Shown here in pieces: positions 17,714-27,090 of a stretch of 64,000 bases of DNA. Positions within the stretch are counted from its first letter, which is position 1; each line of letters starts with the position of its first letter. The notes below the pieces were generated by a model. The model searched no databases and had not been told where the DNA came from. It was given only the letters and a program-made list of their open reading frames with translations. Origin of the DNA: Pseudomonas sp. Irchel 3H7 (GTDB lineage Bacteria > Pseudomonadota > Gammaproteobacteria > Pseudomonadales > Pseudomonadaceae); assembly GCF_900187605.1 (NCBI RefSeq), contig NZ_FYEA01000006.1, positions 186,001 through 250,000 of the forward strand, in the 5' to 3' direction. A program made the position numbers and the translations under genes.

Positions 17714-18345
17714 GCCAGGTTAGATTTTTTTCACATCAGAAAGCAGTTAGATCACCAGCGGGCTGCCGGCGATTGGGGTAGGGGCAAGCAAGGCTTGAGA
17801 GACACGTTGTTGTGCCTCCTCCTTTGTCAGCAATTTGGCCGTTGCATGTAGCCGTTCGGTTTGGATTGTCGAAGCCTTTCGGCTTCAAAAACTTCCCGGA
17901 CGGTCGTCTTTTTCGCAATTTTTCTAAAAAAAATACCCCTTGCGCTGTGACGACTAAAGATGCTCGGCTGAGAATTCAACTGGCCAACAGTACAGTGCCA
18001 TGGCAAGCGCTGAGCTTTCCCGCAGCCTCTTCCTCACAGAGGGCAAACCATCGGCTTCATCTGGGGCCATTGAAATAAAAGAGTGTTGGCACGTTCCGGG
18101 CCAGAAAGCTCTTTAAGTTGTGGATTTAAAAAAACACATCAACTATAAAAAAATAGTTTCGTCTTGGCAAAAAATCAATTTTTACTAATAAATGTAACTT
18201 GCAGCTTTATCAAGAAAATGTTTGGCAGGGTCATTGCGTGACTTTTTTTCTGTGTGTATTCTGTAGCAACGGCCGACCCCTTAACATGATGTTCCCTATC
18301 AATTACTCAGGAGGAAGCGGCATAACAACTACAAATGGATAACCC

Positions 18346-18486
18346 ATGTATACCAGTATTAAACGTATGGCGTTTCGTGCACTCGCTCTGATCATCTTGT
18401 TTCTGTGGCCAAGCTGTATTCATTGCGAAACCCTAGAAAACACTGGGCCTAAGCCACCCCTTCAGGTGCGTAATTACACGGGATGA
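18346..18486 (+). pseudogene. Signal-peptide-like fragment, truncated gene
   Basis: A 46-codon frame encodes a convincing signal peptide ('RALALIILFLWPSCIHC') followed by only about 20 residues before a stop. It looks like the start of a secreted protein that has been cut off. The 400 bases after it hold no recognisable continuation. GGAGG lies upstream but about 30 bases away. Confidence 0.3.
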
Positions 18487-18908
18487 GTAGGGCCTGTCGT
18501 AAATTTTACGATTAACTAATGGCGGTCATAGTTTCATGGTTAATTGTTTTTTTGACGATGGGTGATAATGAGGCAAACCTTTTTAATGTTTAAGGGTTCT
18601 CATGATGAGGCGACTTATATTGGAGTGGTTTGCTCCATTGTCATTCTTTAATTTAATCCTGGAAACAATGAGGGCTGGACTCGATAAATAAGTTCGCTGG
18701 GTATTAGATGGTTACAGAGGATGTCGTTAATATGCCGCTTTTTTGTGCAGTTTACCGATAAGGCTTATCGTTGCCACGAGTTCATGGCTTGATCAGCTCG
18801 AAGGCTACTTGCACCGTTCAATTCCCACCTGGACAACCTTACCGACATTGAGTGGGGCAATTTCTTACTTAGATCAACCCGCCTCCGTCTAACCTTGCAG
18901 TCCCTGCT
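18487..18908. other. Gene-free, A+T-rich spacer
   Basis: I see no coding frame with a ribosome-binding site and no strong hairpin or repeat here. Together with 17160-18345 it forms a decayed-looking stretch between the island cargo and the next intact genes, and it may hide the right end of the element. Confidence 0.4.
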
Positions 18909-19082
18909 TCATATGCCCGGCGCTCTCACCAATCCCTTCGAGCCGGTACGCGCATTTTCGCAAGCTTCAGATGAACCGCGCTTCTCTTCCAGAAACACGA
19001 GCCCCATCAACGCGGCTTCGGTCGCCAGCTGGTTTTCGTACATTTTGCTCAGTACTTCGGGAAGTAAATATTGCTCGGCCAT
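18909..19082 (-). CDS. Small conserved Pseudomonas protein, C-terminus altered
   Basis: The 57-residue product starts at an ATG with a perfect AAGGAG seven bases upstream. The N-terminal part ('MAEQYLLPEVLSKMYENQ') matches, from memory, a short Pseudomonas protein type of about 65-70 residues with a conserved helical tail. Here the tail after 'EKRGSSEACENA' diverges and ends early, suggesting a small deletion or frameshift. It lies just downstream of the XRE regulator on the same strand and may be in its operon. Confidence 0.5.
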   Translation of the reverse strand: MAEQYLLPEVLSKMYENQLATEAALMGLVFLEEKRGSSEACENARTGSKGLVRAPGI

Positions 19083-19191
19083 AACTCGACTCCTTTCGAT
19101 GGAGAACACGGCATAGCAGTGTTTCGATGACGTGAAAACAGCGGGAGGATGTGGGCACGAACTTGGGGGCTATCCAGTAAATAGGACGACT

Positions 19192-19647
19192 TCAACCCGA
19201 ACGATGCCAATGACGCCGAACCGTCGATTCCGCCATCTCCAGTTCCCGCGCGATATCCGCCTGCGAGAAGCCTTTCTCCTTCAACGTTTGGACTTTCTTG
19301 CGGGTTTTAGCTGCTGCAGCCACACCCGGATGCGGTTTTGCCTCGACCTCCAATGGAATCGCGACCTTTAGCAGCGAGATTGACTGAAGATCTTTTTTGG
19401 CGAGTTCCAGGACTTCGCTTGCCGTCGACTCATCCTGCGCCGCGCACACGAGGGCCATCAGGGCGACAGGGCTTAAGTCCATCACTCTAGCAAGCTCGAT
19501 AATCGCTTCGAGGCTGGGTGATGTTTTCGCAGTTTCGATCTGGCTCACGTGCGACTGGGTGATGTTCCCGCTCAGAGCATGCTGGGTGAGGCCGCGCTTT
19601 TTCCTCAAGATCTTGAGCGCTGCGGCGAATGCTGTGCGCACAGACAT
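19192..19647 (-). CDS. XRE-family transcriptional regulator
   Basis: The 151-residue protein has an N-terminal Cro/CI helix-turn-helix ('LTQHALSGNITQSHVSQIE', about 20-38). A second, resolvase-like helix-turn-helix lies at the C-terminus ('FSQADIARELEMAESTVRRH', about 127-146). Two DNA-binding heads in one short protein suggest it can bridge sites or bind as an oligomer. It is transcribed away from the metallophosphoesterase gene and could control that gene or the small gene downstream. Confidence 0.8.
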   Translation of the reverse strand: MSVRTAFAAALKILRKKRGLTQHALSGNITQSHVSQIETAKTSPSLEAIIELARVMDLSPVALMALVCAAQDESTASEVLELAKKDLQSISLLKVAIPLEVEAKPHPGVAAAAKTRKKVQTLKEKGFSQADIARELEMAESTVRRHWHRSG

Positions 19648-19818
19648 TTTTCCGTTCCGTTAAAACAGAGTTGTATGCCCCGTTTGCCATCCGCCACTCA
19701 AATCTATATATTTATATTGGTGGCGGTATCGGTTCGGTGTGCTCGTTGATGGCTCGCAAAATCCAGATCCGCCGGAGTGCGCGCTCCATCAATTTAGCTG
19801 TAAATCGAGATCAGGCCA

Positions 19819-20553
19819 TTGACCAAGCTTCACGTGCTTTCAGATCTGCACAACGAATTTTCGTCCTATCAGCCCGTACCCCATGGCTACAACTTGGTGA
19901 TTTTGGCTGGTGACATCGACTTGAAAGGACGGGGAGTGGAGTGGGCGAATGAGACGTTTGATTGCCCTGTGATTTACGTGTGTGGAAATCATGAATTTTA
20001 TAAAGGACACATCGATCACACCCTGCACAAGATGAAGGAAGCCGCCTTACCGCACGTTCACGTATTAGAAAACGAGTCCTTTATTTGGAATCAAACGCGG
20101 TTCCTTTGCGCCACTGGCTGGACTGATTTTTCCTCGACTGAAAACGTAGCTGCGGCTACCGAGATAGCATGGGATTGGATGAACGATTTTCGTGTCATTC
20201 GCACTGGAGAAAACTATCGCCGGCTGCGCCCGTCCGACCTCATCAGCAGGAATCACGATTCCTTCGCTTGGCTATCCAAGGAGCTCGATGAGCCATTCGA
20301 TGGCAACACTGTCGTAGTGACGCATCACGCACCTATACCCGAAGTCATGGGTGATAAACACGAAGGACATTTGAGTGCTGCCTACTCAAACCGTTGGCAC
20401 GCACTTCTGGATAAAGCGGATCTATGGATATTTGGGCATACACACCGCGCAGTCGATATCGCGATGGGTAGCTGTCGTTTGGTCTCGAACCCTAGAGGTT
20501 ATCCAGGTGAGCGGACGGGCTTTAATCACGGCTTTGTGATTGATCTTCCCTGA
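19819..20553 (+). CDS. Metallophosphoesterase
   Basis: The 244-residue protein shows the full calcineurin-like set of metal-binding motifs in order: 'SDLHNEF' (D-x-H), 'LAGDIDLKG' (GD), 'CGNHEFY' (GNHE), 'VTHHAP' (HH) and 'FGHTHR' (GHTH). It starts at TTG. These enzymes use two metal ions to hydrolyse phosphomono- or diesters; the substrate cannot be told from sequence. It has no signal peptide, so it is cytoplasmic. Confidence 0.88.
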   Translation: MTKLHVLSDLHNEFSSYQPVPHGYNLVILAGDIDLKGRGVEWANETFDCPVIYVCGNHEFYKGHIDHTLHKMKEAALPHVHVLENESFIWNQTRFLCATGWTDFSSTENVAAATEIAWDWMNDFRVIRTGENYRRLRPSDLISRNHDSFAWLSKELDEPFDGNTVVVTHHAPIPEVMGDKHEGHLSAAYSNRWHALLDKADLWIFGHTHRAVDIAMGSCRLVSNPRGYPGERTGFNHGFVIDLP

Positions 20554-20620
20554 AAGCGCTCACCCCTCTGGGGGTATGGCTTCTGGCGCAGCTATGTTGA
20601 TCGTTTAGGAGGACTGAAAG

Positions 20621-20686
20621 ATGTGTGGAGTAGAGAACAAAACACGATCCCTGGCTGGCAGTTCAAGTGAGCTACTTGATGACTAA
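20621..20686 (+). CDS. Possible 21-codon leader peptide
   Basis: A perfect AGGAGG precedes this short frame by about eight bases. The frame ends in GATGACTAA, whose ATGACT is the start of the next gene, so the stop and start overlap. The strong ribosome site serves this frame rather than the gene behind it, which suggests translational coupling or the remains of a frameshifted gene start. Confidence 0.4.
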   Translation: MCGVENKTRSLAGSSSELLDD

Positions 20687-20987
20687 GCAACAGCTCGCAT
20701 CGTCTCTTCCGGCAGAGGTCGCGGCGGCGATGGAAAAGGATTTTGGTGTGAGCATCACGGCGTTCCTCTTCGCAGCCGTCGACAGTCCACCCGTCATCAT
20801 GGGAACGATTTATGGCGATACCACGGGCCGTTTCCGAGAGGGTGCGAGTATGCGAACTTCTCGCATAACGGGTGTCACCTTCATTGACGGTTATGCATTA
20901 TTCCAAACCGTGGCAGGTAGCAGATACGTGATCGTCAGTTGGGCGTTTGGCGGCGGCAATCCCTACATGAATCGCATCTATCACTGA
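20679..20987 (+). CDS. Hypothetical protein
   Basis: The product is about 102 residues from ATG 20679; GTG at 20667 is an alternative start. It appears to be a small beta-rich globular protein ('ITAFLFAAVDSPPVIMGTIY', 'SRYVIVSWAFGGG') without membrane or secretion signals. Translation probably depends on the upstream 21-codon frame, whose stop overlaps this start. I recognise no family. Confidence 0.55.
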   Translation: MTKQQLASSLPAEVAAAMEKDFGVSITAFLFAAVDSPPVIMGTIYGDTTGRFREGASMRTSRITGVTFIDGYALFQTVAGSRYVIVSWAFGGGNPYMNRIYH

Positions 20988-21105
20988 GCGAACTGCGGGT
21001 ACGGATACGCGGATCGAAAAGACTCTCGGGCTCTCCAGATGGCAACGGGTATAGGGAAAAAATCCCTGTCTGGTACTTATGGGAAGAGCAGGTTAAAGCG
21101 AAATT

Positions 21106-21546
21106 ATGAATACAAGCGTTACGGATATAGACCTGCTAGGCGATCTACTTTTTGGGCCTGCGCAGCCTCTTAGTGGATCAAATCTGAGCAACGATGAGTT
21201 GATCGAACTAGCCGCTGAGAGCTTCACAGAAAAGCCATTTTGCATCGTCAGACGATGGATGATTTTGGATGTGATGCTCCCAGAGTTTCAGGAGCGAGAA
21301 ATCAAAGCTCATGGGCTTGAGGCAACGCGTTTGTACGCTCAATCATCTGAGTTCGACAGCGAAAACACTTACCTGCCTGGCGACAGCATTCTCAGTGATT
21401 TCCAATGTGAATTTGATGGCTGCATTTTTGAAAGCAAACACAGGATCTTCATCTTGGCCGGCCGAGGCGCGCGCAAGCATGTGAGTTTGCCAACTGTCGA
21501 GGCATTGGCCGCTGACATAATGCGAGCAGAGAAAACCTATGGTTGA
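21106..21546 (+). CDS. DUF6957-like protein
   Basis: The 146-residue protein has the pattern I associate with DUF6957: an N-terminal 'DLLFGPAQPLSGS', a helix with 'DELIELAAESF', 'KPFCIVRRWMILDVMLP' and the strands 'LYAQSSEFDS' and 'GCIFESKHRIFILAG'. Such proteins are common in Pseudomonas accessory regions and have no known function. Its end overlaps the next gene by eight bases. Confidence 0.65.
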   Translation: MNTSVTDIDLLGDLLFGPAQPLSGSNLSNDELIELAAESFTEKPFCIVRRWMILDVMLPEFQEREIKAHGLEATRLYAQSSEFDSENTYLPGDSILSDFQCEFDGCIFESKHRIFILAGRGARKHVSLPTVEALAADIMRAEKTYG

Positions 21547-21916
21547 ACATCTATTGCCGATCCTGCGCGATCGCTATCCGGAGTTTTTCTCCCGCGCGCC
21601 CCTGCGCGAAATCGGATGTCTGCCAGGCTGGCTAGATTTGCTAGATGAACTGTGTGGCGCGTTGACAACCTACCTGAAAGCTCACCCCGAGGTGTCTCAA
21701 GTGCGGGCGCGTCAGGTGAAGGAAAAGTTCGGGGGATTGCGGTTTTATTACTCGGGTGGTGATGCGACGTGCCGTGAGTTGATCGCTCGTGCAGAAGAAA
21801 GGTCGTTGGCTATCTGCGAGGTCTGTGGCGGGGCCGGGAAGTTAGGAGGGGAGGACTGGCTCCGCGTACGTTGCCTTGATCACGTCAATTGGTTACCGCC
21901 AAGCGACTGCGCATGA
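21539..21916 (+). CDS. Small conserved protein with CxxC-type metal site
   Basis: The 125-residue protein carries the recurrent signature 'VKEKFGGLRFYYSGGD' and a 'CEVCGGAGKLGG' turn followed by a later Cys ('VRCLDH'), suggesting a small zinc knuckle. Proteins with this signature recur in mobile and polymorphic-toxin neighbourhoods, often as orphans. It is coupled to the DUF6957-like gene. Confidence 0.65.
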   Translation: MVEHLLPILRDRYPEFFSRAPLREIGCLPGWLDLLDELCGALTTYLKAHPEVSQVRARQVKEKFGGLRFYYSGGDATCRELIARAEERSLAICEVCGGAGKLGGEDWLRVRCLDHVNWLPPSDCA

Positions 21917-21943
21917 ACTCTCGGAAAGCTCCTTGTTGAATCC

Positions 21944-22429
21944 ATGAAAGCAGACCTTTGGGACACTGTGAATTCGCCTTCGCCAAGCATTGAACTTCAC
22001 GACATCGTTCGGCGCAGTATGCCTTTTCCCTCATTTCAATCTCTTGCCGAGATGCTGTGTATCAATGAAGAAAGGAATGTGATGTATAGGGAACGTGATT
22101 TAGCCATTTGGTGCTCAGTGTATGAGACATGCGGTGCCAATGAATTTGTGCGTTTGGTTGAAGAGGCGGTCGCCACCTACAGCCGTGTACCCATCTATGA
22201 TTGGCCGATCCGAGTTGACGTATCCGAACTCGGGTTACCATGCGCTCAGATATTGCAAAGCGTTGTGAGCGGTCGAGATTTATATGCAAGCGTTTCAGAT
22301 AACTACATCGAGATCGGATCCCGCCTGACGAACCATCTTTCTCAGCACCTGCAACGGCATCTGGTGGACAATGAGATGGCCACCGACGACATGAAGGAGG
22401 ATCAATTGTTCAGAGATTTAGGTCTGTAG
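21944..22429 (+). CDS. Hypothetical protein, paralogue A
   Basis: The 161-residue product shares its last 95 residues with the protein at 23584: 'RLVEEAVATYSRVP' against 'RLLEEAVASFKRIP', and 'ATDDMKEDQLFRDLGL' against 'ASDAMKADQLERDMGL'. The N-terminal 65 residues are specific to this copy. It appears helical and soluble. Function is unknown; duplicated small proteins in such clusters are often immunity proteins, but no toxin is seen nearby. Confidence 0.6.
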   Translation: MKADLWDTVNSPSPSIELHDIVRRSMPFPSFQSLAEMLCINEERNVMYRERDLAIWCSVYETCGANEFVRLVEEAVATYSRVPIYDWPIRVDVSELGLPCAQILQSVVSGRDLYASVSDNYIEIGSRLTNHLSQHLQRHLVDNEMATDDMKEDQLFRDLGL

Positions 22430-22623
22430 CTGTGCCGTTTGTGACGCGTAGCCGCACCTTCGATCCAAATTTGTTCATGCATGGCATTTACTTCAGCTCG
22501 CATCTGGAGGCTCAGGTAAAGCAGCCTTGCACTGCCAAGTCATGTCGGCTTTAAGGACTCATTTTTTATGTGCGACAGGCTGGCGGAGAGGAGGGGATGG
22601 TCGCTCCAGAAAACCAGCGGAAA

Positions 22624-23028
22624 TTAGCAGAACCGGTGAGCCTCTAAACGCTCCATGTCTCGAACCCAGGCTCTCAGAAAACGACGCCAGTCATGGGCAT
22701 AGCTTCCTTCCGGAAAACGCTCAGCAATTGCATTGGCTGCTTCGAATCTTGTTCGCCAGACTTGCGGGATATGCTGATCTAGAACGATCAAAAAACAATG
22801 CCCATCGCTGCTTTCGTACGACGTTTCCGGCACAGAGTCTCTCAACTCCTCGATTGTCATAAGCGGAGCATCCCCATGGGATTGTTCGAGATCTTGTCGA
22901 TCAATTTCATCGAGAAGGCTTAGGTGAGGTTTTGCGCGATCATCACCTGGTCGCAAGTCCTCCAGCCCCCACAAAGCGGCCCGCCTTGCGCGCTCTCGCT
23001 GCCACAGACCTTTCAAATCGATCGCCAT
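22624..23028 (-). CDS. Hypothetical protein between two paralogues
   Basis: This 134-residue protein starts at an ATG with AAGGA eight bases upstream. It is rich in Arg, Glu and Trp and probably alpha-helical with a small beta core ('GHCFLIVLDQHIPQVW'). It lies on the opposite strand between two related genes, so the pair may have arisen by duplication around it. No family is recognised. Confidence 0.55.
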   Translation of the reverse strand: MAIDLKGLWQRERARRAALWGLEDLRPGDDRAKPHLSLLDEIDRQDLEQSHGDAPLMTIEELRDSVPETSYESSDGHCFLIVLDQHIPQVWRTRFEAANAIAERFPEGSYAHDWRRFLRAWVRDMERLEAHRFC

Positions 23029-23583
23029 CAAGTTTTCCTTAATACATCCACGTTCTGTGCCGCGTCATCGGCTGGTGTGATTTCAACTGCTGCCACATTC
23101 TTCCTGGACGACCTGGGACGCTTCAACAGGGGACGTAATTGTACGCTGTTAGATGTGTTGATCTGAACGCAAGCATTGCTCAATCTCCAAACAAAACGAG
23201 TGTGGAGGCCGTCGTGACTGCGTGAGGGTCGAGTCAAGAAAAATATATTCTCAGAAGGCCCCTTGAAAATTTTTTCGAGCGACGGATCTTTATATTTGAG
23301 GACAACAAAAAAGCAGCGATCTCAGCGCCCCACCTACCAGCGATCCTGCTGAGAAACGGTGTGGTTTTTTTGCTTATTCAGTGCTCCTGCTTTTGGCCTT
23401 TTCTTGCGATTTATCCTGCTGACGCTGATGTGTGACTACCCTGTGGGCATAGCAAAGTCGGCACTTAGCGGCGTAAGCCGCTGCTATCCAGTTTGATTTC
23501 AAACAACGAGTCATTTTTTTTAAAAAATACCCGTGTCGGACAACTTCGTGCGAGTCAGTCCGCAGATCAACTGGAGAGAGCAG
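23029..23583. other. Intergenic stretch with no supported gene
   Basis: A frame could be extended upstream of paralogue B to GTG 23533, but that start lacks a ribosome-binding site. An imperfect inverted repeat and T-rich tract near 23310-23375 may act as a terminator. Otherwise I see nothing. Confidence 0.4.
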
Positions 23584-23931
23584 ATGGAAGACGAGATTGA
23601 GTTTAAGGTTTGGCGCTCGGCGCAGCAGGCATGTAGCAAGGTCTCGTTTGCGCGACTGCTTGAAGAGGCGGTCGCCAGTTTCAAGAGAATCCCTGGGCTT
23701 GATCCTATCGTGCGCCTGCACGCGTCAGGGATCGGTGCTGAGAGCATCAGGGCGCTACGTGATGCTCTGACACGTCATGATATCGATGCGGGCCCATTTG
23801 CGTCTTACGTCGAGCTTAGGTCTCGTCTGAGAATGCATTTACGCGATCATCTGCAATCGCACCTGATGAAGATCGGCTTTGCTTCTGACGCGATGAAGGC
23901 GGATCAGTTGGAACGGGATATGGGGCTATAG
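23584..23931 (+). CDS. Hypothetical protein, paralogue B
   Basis: From the ATG at 23584, which has GGAGAGAG five bases upstream, the protein has 115 residues. Nearly its whole length matches the C-terminal part of the protein at 21944. It keeps the final 'MKADQLERDMGL' motif. The divergence between the copies is high enough to suggest separate specificity rather than recent duplication. Confidence 0.6.
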   Translation: MEDEIEFKVWRSAQQACSKVSFARLLEEAVASFKRIPGLDPIVRLHASGIGAESIRALRDALTRHDIDAGPFASYVELRSRLRMHLRDHLQSHLMKIGFASDAMKADQLERDMGL

Positions 23932-24207
23932 GGCGGGGGCAGATCCCATCAACAGAGCCTTAATCAGCTTCCGACAACTTGGATTCCGAAGGTGAGGTAA
24001 ACCGCAAAGGGCTGTTCGCTCCTCAGTCGGATTGTTCGCAAAAAAGACCTTTAACTGATGTTTGAGTCGCTTTACGGTATCGATTTCGTGGCTCATGGTA
24101 GCGTGAATCAGCTGCCGGTGGCAGCGTCTAGAGGTGGCCGAAACTGGCTGCTTTTGGCCAACCGCGCATCCGTACGCGCATTTCCTTTATTTCGGTATCC
24201 GAGGGTA

Positions 24208-24960
24208 TCAAACTTTTCGTGCCCAACTCCCGAACATCACATCGCCGACGTATACACCTGAAGAGGCTGAACGCTCCTGATCGAGACGCTCTTGCAACGT
24301 TTCAATTGAGACCTCTTCTGCACTGGCCACCCCTAGTGCAATGATTCGTGGCAAGCACGCTCGAACAATGCCGCCAAGGCTGTAGGGACTATCAGGGGTT
24401 TGTATCAGGCATTCAGCGCGCACGCTTTCAACGGTCAAGCCGGCTTGAGTGAAAATGCGGTGTAGATTGAAACCGATGTGTAAATCCGCGCCTTCACGAG
24501 CAATCATTTCTTGTATCCACAATTGCGCTCTTTTATGCAACGGGAAAGGATCCAGGCTCGCAGGCGCCATCGTTGTATCGTGTTCTTGAAAGACCATAAC
24601 GCCGCCGGGACGCAAGCGGCTCGACAGTGCTCGGATCGTGGCCACCGTATCTCTTTGATACATCAGGACGCGCCTCCCGACAATGGCGTCAAACGTACCG
24701 ACAGAGTTCTGCAGCTCCAGGAGCTCGCACTGGATGAAGGTTAGTGAAGAGTGACCATGTGCGGCACTGCGCTCGCGTGCGATGGCAATGGAATCGGCGT
24801 CATGATCAACGCCGACGATCTCTCCATCCCCTCCCACCAGATCACCCAACAAAACAGAAACATCACCCGAGCCGCAGCCCACGTCGAGGATTCGCATTCC
24901 TTTTCCGATGCCCGCGTCGATCAGCAAACGTGTGGTGAAGTCGAGTCGGTTGAGCAACAT
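24208..24960 (-). CDS. Class I SAM-dependent methyltransferase
   Basis: The 250-residue protein has the Rossmann methyltransferase motifs: motif I 'ILDVGCGSGDVS' (about 24-35), the acidic end of strand 2 'IVGVDHD' and post-I 'FDAIVGRRVLMYQ'. GAGAGG lies eight bases before the ATG. The C-terminal half should bind the acceptor, which I cannot predict; UbiE/small-molecule methyltransferases are the closest in overall layout. The gene stands alone between unrelated genes. Confidence 0.85.
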   Translation of the reverse strand: MLLNRLDFTTRLLIDAGIGKGMRILDVGCGSGDVSVLLGDLVGGDGEIVGVDHDADSIAIARERSAAHGHSSLTFIQCELLELQNSVGTFDAIVGRRVLMYQRDTVATIRALSSRLRPGGVMVFQEHDTTMAPASLDPFPLHKRAQLWIQEMIAREGADLHIGFNLHRIFTQAGLTVESVRAECLIQTPDSPYSLGGIVRACLPRIIALGVASAEEVSIETLQERLDQERSASSGVYVGDVMFGSWARKV

Positions 24961-25069
24961 TACTAAGCCTCTCTGAGTCTTCTGAAAAGTTTATGTCGTG
25001 TACTCGGGTCATCCTGCCGCTTGAGGTCGATAGCATCCCGTCACGATTGGCGACTCTCGACTATAAGGT

Positions 25070-25744
25070 TCAGGCGGCACCCAGCAACTCTTGATCCTTC
25101 GCCACCGCACGTTTAAAGGCGTCGCGGCTCGTTAATTTTTCGGCGTATGCGAGGAACGCAGCTCTGGGCGGCAAGGTTTGCAAACCTAGCCCCCAGCCGA
25201 TGTGGGAGCCAACATAAACGTCCGCAGCGGTGAAGTGTTCACCGGCAATAAAGGGATGCGCCAGCACCGCGCGCTCAAGCTGATCCACGGTACGCTCGTA
25301 GCTCCCGTAGCCAAAGAAAAACTCCTGTTCCGGCGTCGGGTTGAAACCGGCTCGGTGGTTAGTCACCGCCTGTTCCAGAGGCCCCGCAGCAAAAAACAGC
25401 CAGCGGTAATAAGCGGCACGATTCGCCGGCCCGGGAGCTAGCCCGGCTTCGGGAAACGCATCAGCCAGATACGCACAGATGGCGGCAGTTTCTGTTATGG
25501 TTTGCCCGTTATGCACGAGGGCCGGGATCTTCCCCATCGGGTTCACGTCGCGAAAAAAACCAACGCGTGGATCATCAGCGTCGGCCGCCATCGGCGCGGC
25601 CAGCGCAGCACCACCCCAACGGTCAGCCTGACTGATCGACTGGTAATCCATAATCACCGTCTCATAGGTGCAGCCGATTTCTTCGAGCATCCAGCGCACC
25701 ATGCGTCCGCGTGAATTGGGGTTGGTGTAGAAAGCAATTGTCAT
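25070..25744 (-). CDS. Glutathione S-transferase family protein
   Basis: The 224-residue protein has the thioredoxin-like N-terminal domain ('MTIAFYTNPNSRGRMVRWML', and 'GKIPALVHNGQTITETAAI' with the cis-Pro and glutathione-binding Glu-Thr/Ser) and the all-helical C-terminal domain with 'HFTAADVYVG'. AAGGAG lies six bases before the ATG. It is divergent from an AraC regulator and probably under its control. It likely conjugates glutathione to electrophiles; the substrate is unknown. Confidence 0.88.
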   Translation of the reverse strand: MTIAFYTNPNSRGRMVRWMLEEIGCTYETVIMDYQSISQADRWGGAALAAPMAADADDPRVGFFRDVNPMGKIPALVHNGQTITETAAICAYLADAFPEAGLAPGPANRAAYYRWLFFAAGPLEQAVTNHRAGFNPTPEQEFFFGYGSYERTVDQLERAVLAHPFIAGEHFTAADVYVGSHIGWGLGLQTLPPRAAFLAYAEKLTSRDAFKRAVAKDQELLGAA

Positions 25745-25897
25745 CGTGAGCTCCTTTTGGCTCGGGTTGTTGACGACAATGTTAAAAGCGAAGCTGCATC
25801 AGCCCGTGGGCGGTTTACGCCAGAATACTTGCGGAACGCGCCATTAGCGGCGCGTTGCATTACGCATCGCCGTCCTCCTGCGGTTCGGAGCATAGAA

Positions 25898-26914
25898 ATG
25901 TCGCACCTTCAAACCAGCGCCGAGCGGTGTAAATTGCCCAGGGTGTTCTGGCAATCGATTGAGCAACTGGGAGTTGATCCCACGTTGATTCAACGGCACG
26001 CTCAACTGCCCCATGATCTTCACCTGAACGAGTCTGCCTTTGTCAGCACGCAGCAACTGTTTGCCGTCTGGAACGCCATCGAGGTGGTTTCGGCGGATCC
26101 TGCCTTCGCGATAAAGATGGTTCGTGACACACCCACCGCGAAACACAAACTGGCGTTTCTCACTGCGTTATATGCGGCTGACTTTCGCGACGGACTCGCA
26201 CGGTTGGCGCGCTTCCAGCGCCTATGCAGCCCCGACAAACTTTGCATCGTCGAGCGCGAGAGCACTGTTTCACTTACGATTCAGTGGCCTTCTGGCACGG
26301 GGCCGGCGCCTTATCTTTCAGTCGAGGCGTGTTTTGCCTTGGCACTGGAGCTAGGTCGACGAGGAACTGGTAAACACATTGAGCCCCTGTCATTGAGCCT
26401 GAGACGGCCAAAGCAAACGTTGGAAACTCACTCAAGTTATTTCGCCTGCCGCATTTTCTACGGCGCTGCCCGTGACGAATTGATCCTTCGCACCTCTGAC
26501 ATCGACTTGCCGTTCCTTGAGCACAATTCGGAGGTACTGCACATGATGACCCCCGGACTAACCGCAGCAATCCGTGCGATTGAAGCGCCGGTTGGTTTCT
26601 GTGAGCAGGTCATTGAAGTGCTGAAGCGGGCACTGGCGGGCGGGCGGCCAAGTTTGCCAAATGTCGCCAGAGAACTATTGCAGAGCGAGCGCACGTTGCA
26701 ACGACGATTAGCGCACGAGGGTACAACATTCAGCGCACTGCTCAACGAGGCTAGGCGCCAAGTGGGATTGCACCTGCTGGCTGATCCGAGCATTGAACTG
26801 AAAGAGGTGGCCTATCTGCTCGGTTACGAGGACGCCAACTCTTTTCATCGGGCTTTTCGAGAGTGGGAGAAGCTTTCACCCTCTCAGTGGCGACGTTTCC
26901 ATGGCTTAAAGTGA
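25898..26914 (+). CDS. AraC-family regulator, arabinose-binding-domain type
   Basis: From ATG 25898 (GGAG seven bases upstream) the protein has 338 residues. The N-terminal two thirds resemble the GliR/OruR-type ligand-binding domain, and the C-terminus carries two helix-turn-helices ('PNVARELLQSERTLQRRLA' and 'IELKEVAYLLGYEDANSFHRAF'). It is divergent from the GST gene, its probable target. Frame extension upstream to 25757 is open but has no ribosome site. Confidence 0.85.
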   Translation: MSHLQTSAERCKLPRVFWQSIEQLGVDPTLIQRHAQLPHDLHLNESAFVSTQQLFAVWNAIEVVSADPAFAIKMVRDTPTAKHKLAFLTALYAADFRDGLARLARFQRLCSPDKLCIVERESTVSLTIQWPSGTGPAPYLSVEACFALALELGRRGTGKHIEPLSLSLRRPKQTLETHSSYFACRIFYGAARDELILRTSDIDLPFLEHNSEVLHMMTPGLTAAIRAIEAPVGFCEQVIEVLKRALAGGRPSLPNVARELLQSERTLQRRLAHEGTTFSALLNEARRQVGLHLLADPSIELKEVAYLLGYEDANSFHRAFREWEKLSPSQWRRFHGLK

Positions 26915-27090
26915 CGCTGCCGACATGCGGGCAGGGACGTGTGCTTAGGGTAGAAAGCTGTTGTTTTATGAGTGTCTTCTTTCGACCAATAGCTGACCGT
27001 CAGCATACTCCCCCCTCAAAGAACTCCTGATCTATAGTCACTGAAGAGTCCATAGGGCGCGGTAAAATTCAACTCGCAGGGAGCGAATGA

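Noticed and set aside
17869..17888. GAAGCC-TTTC-GGCTTC hairpin
   Set aside because: No T tract on either strand and no gene ends nearby, so a terminator call is not supported.
22527..22862. 111-codon plus-strand frame over the 134-aa minus-strand gene
   Set aside because: The minus-strand gene has a proper AAGGA site and better composition.
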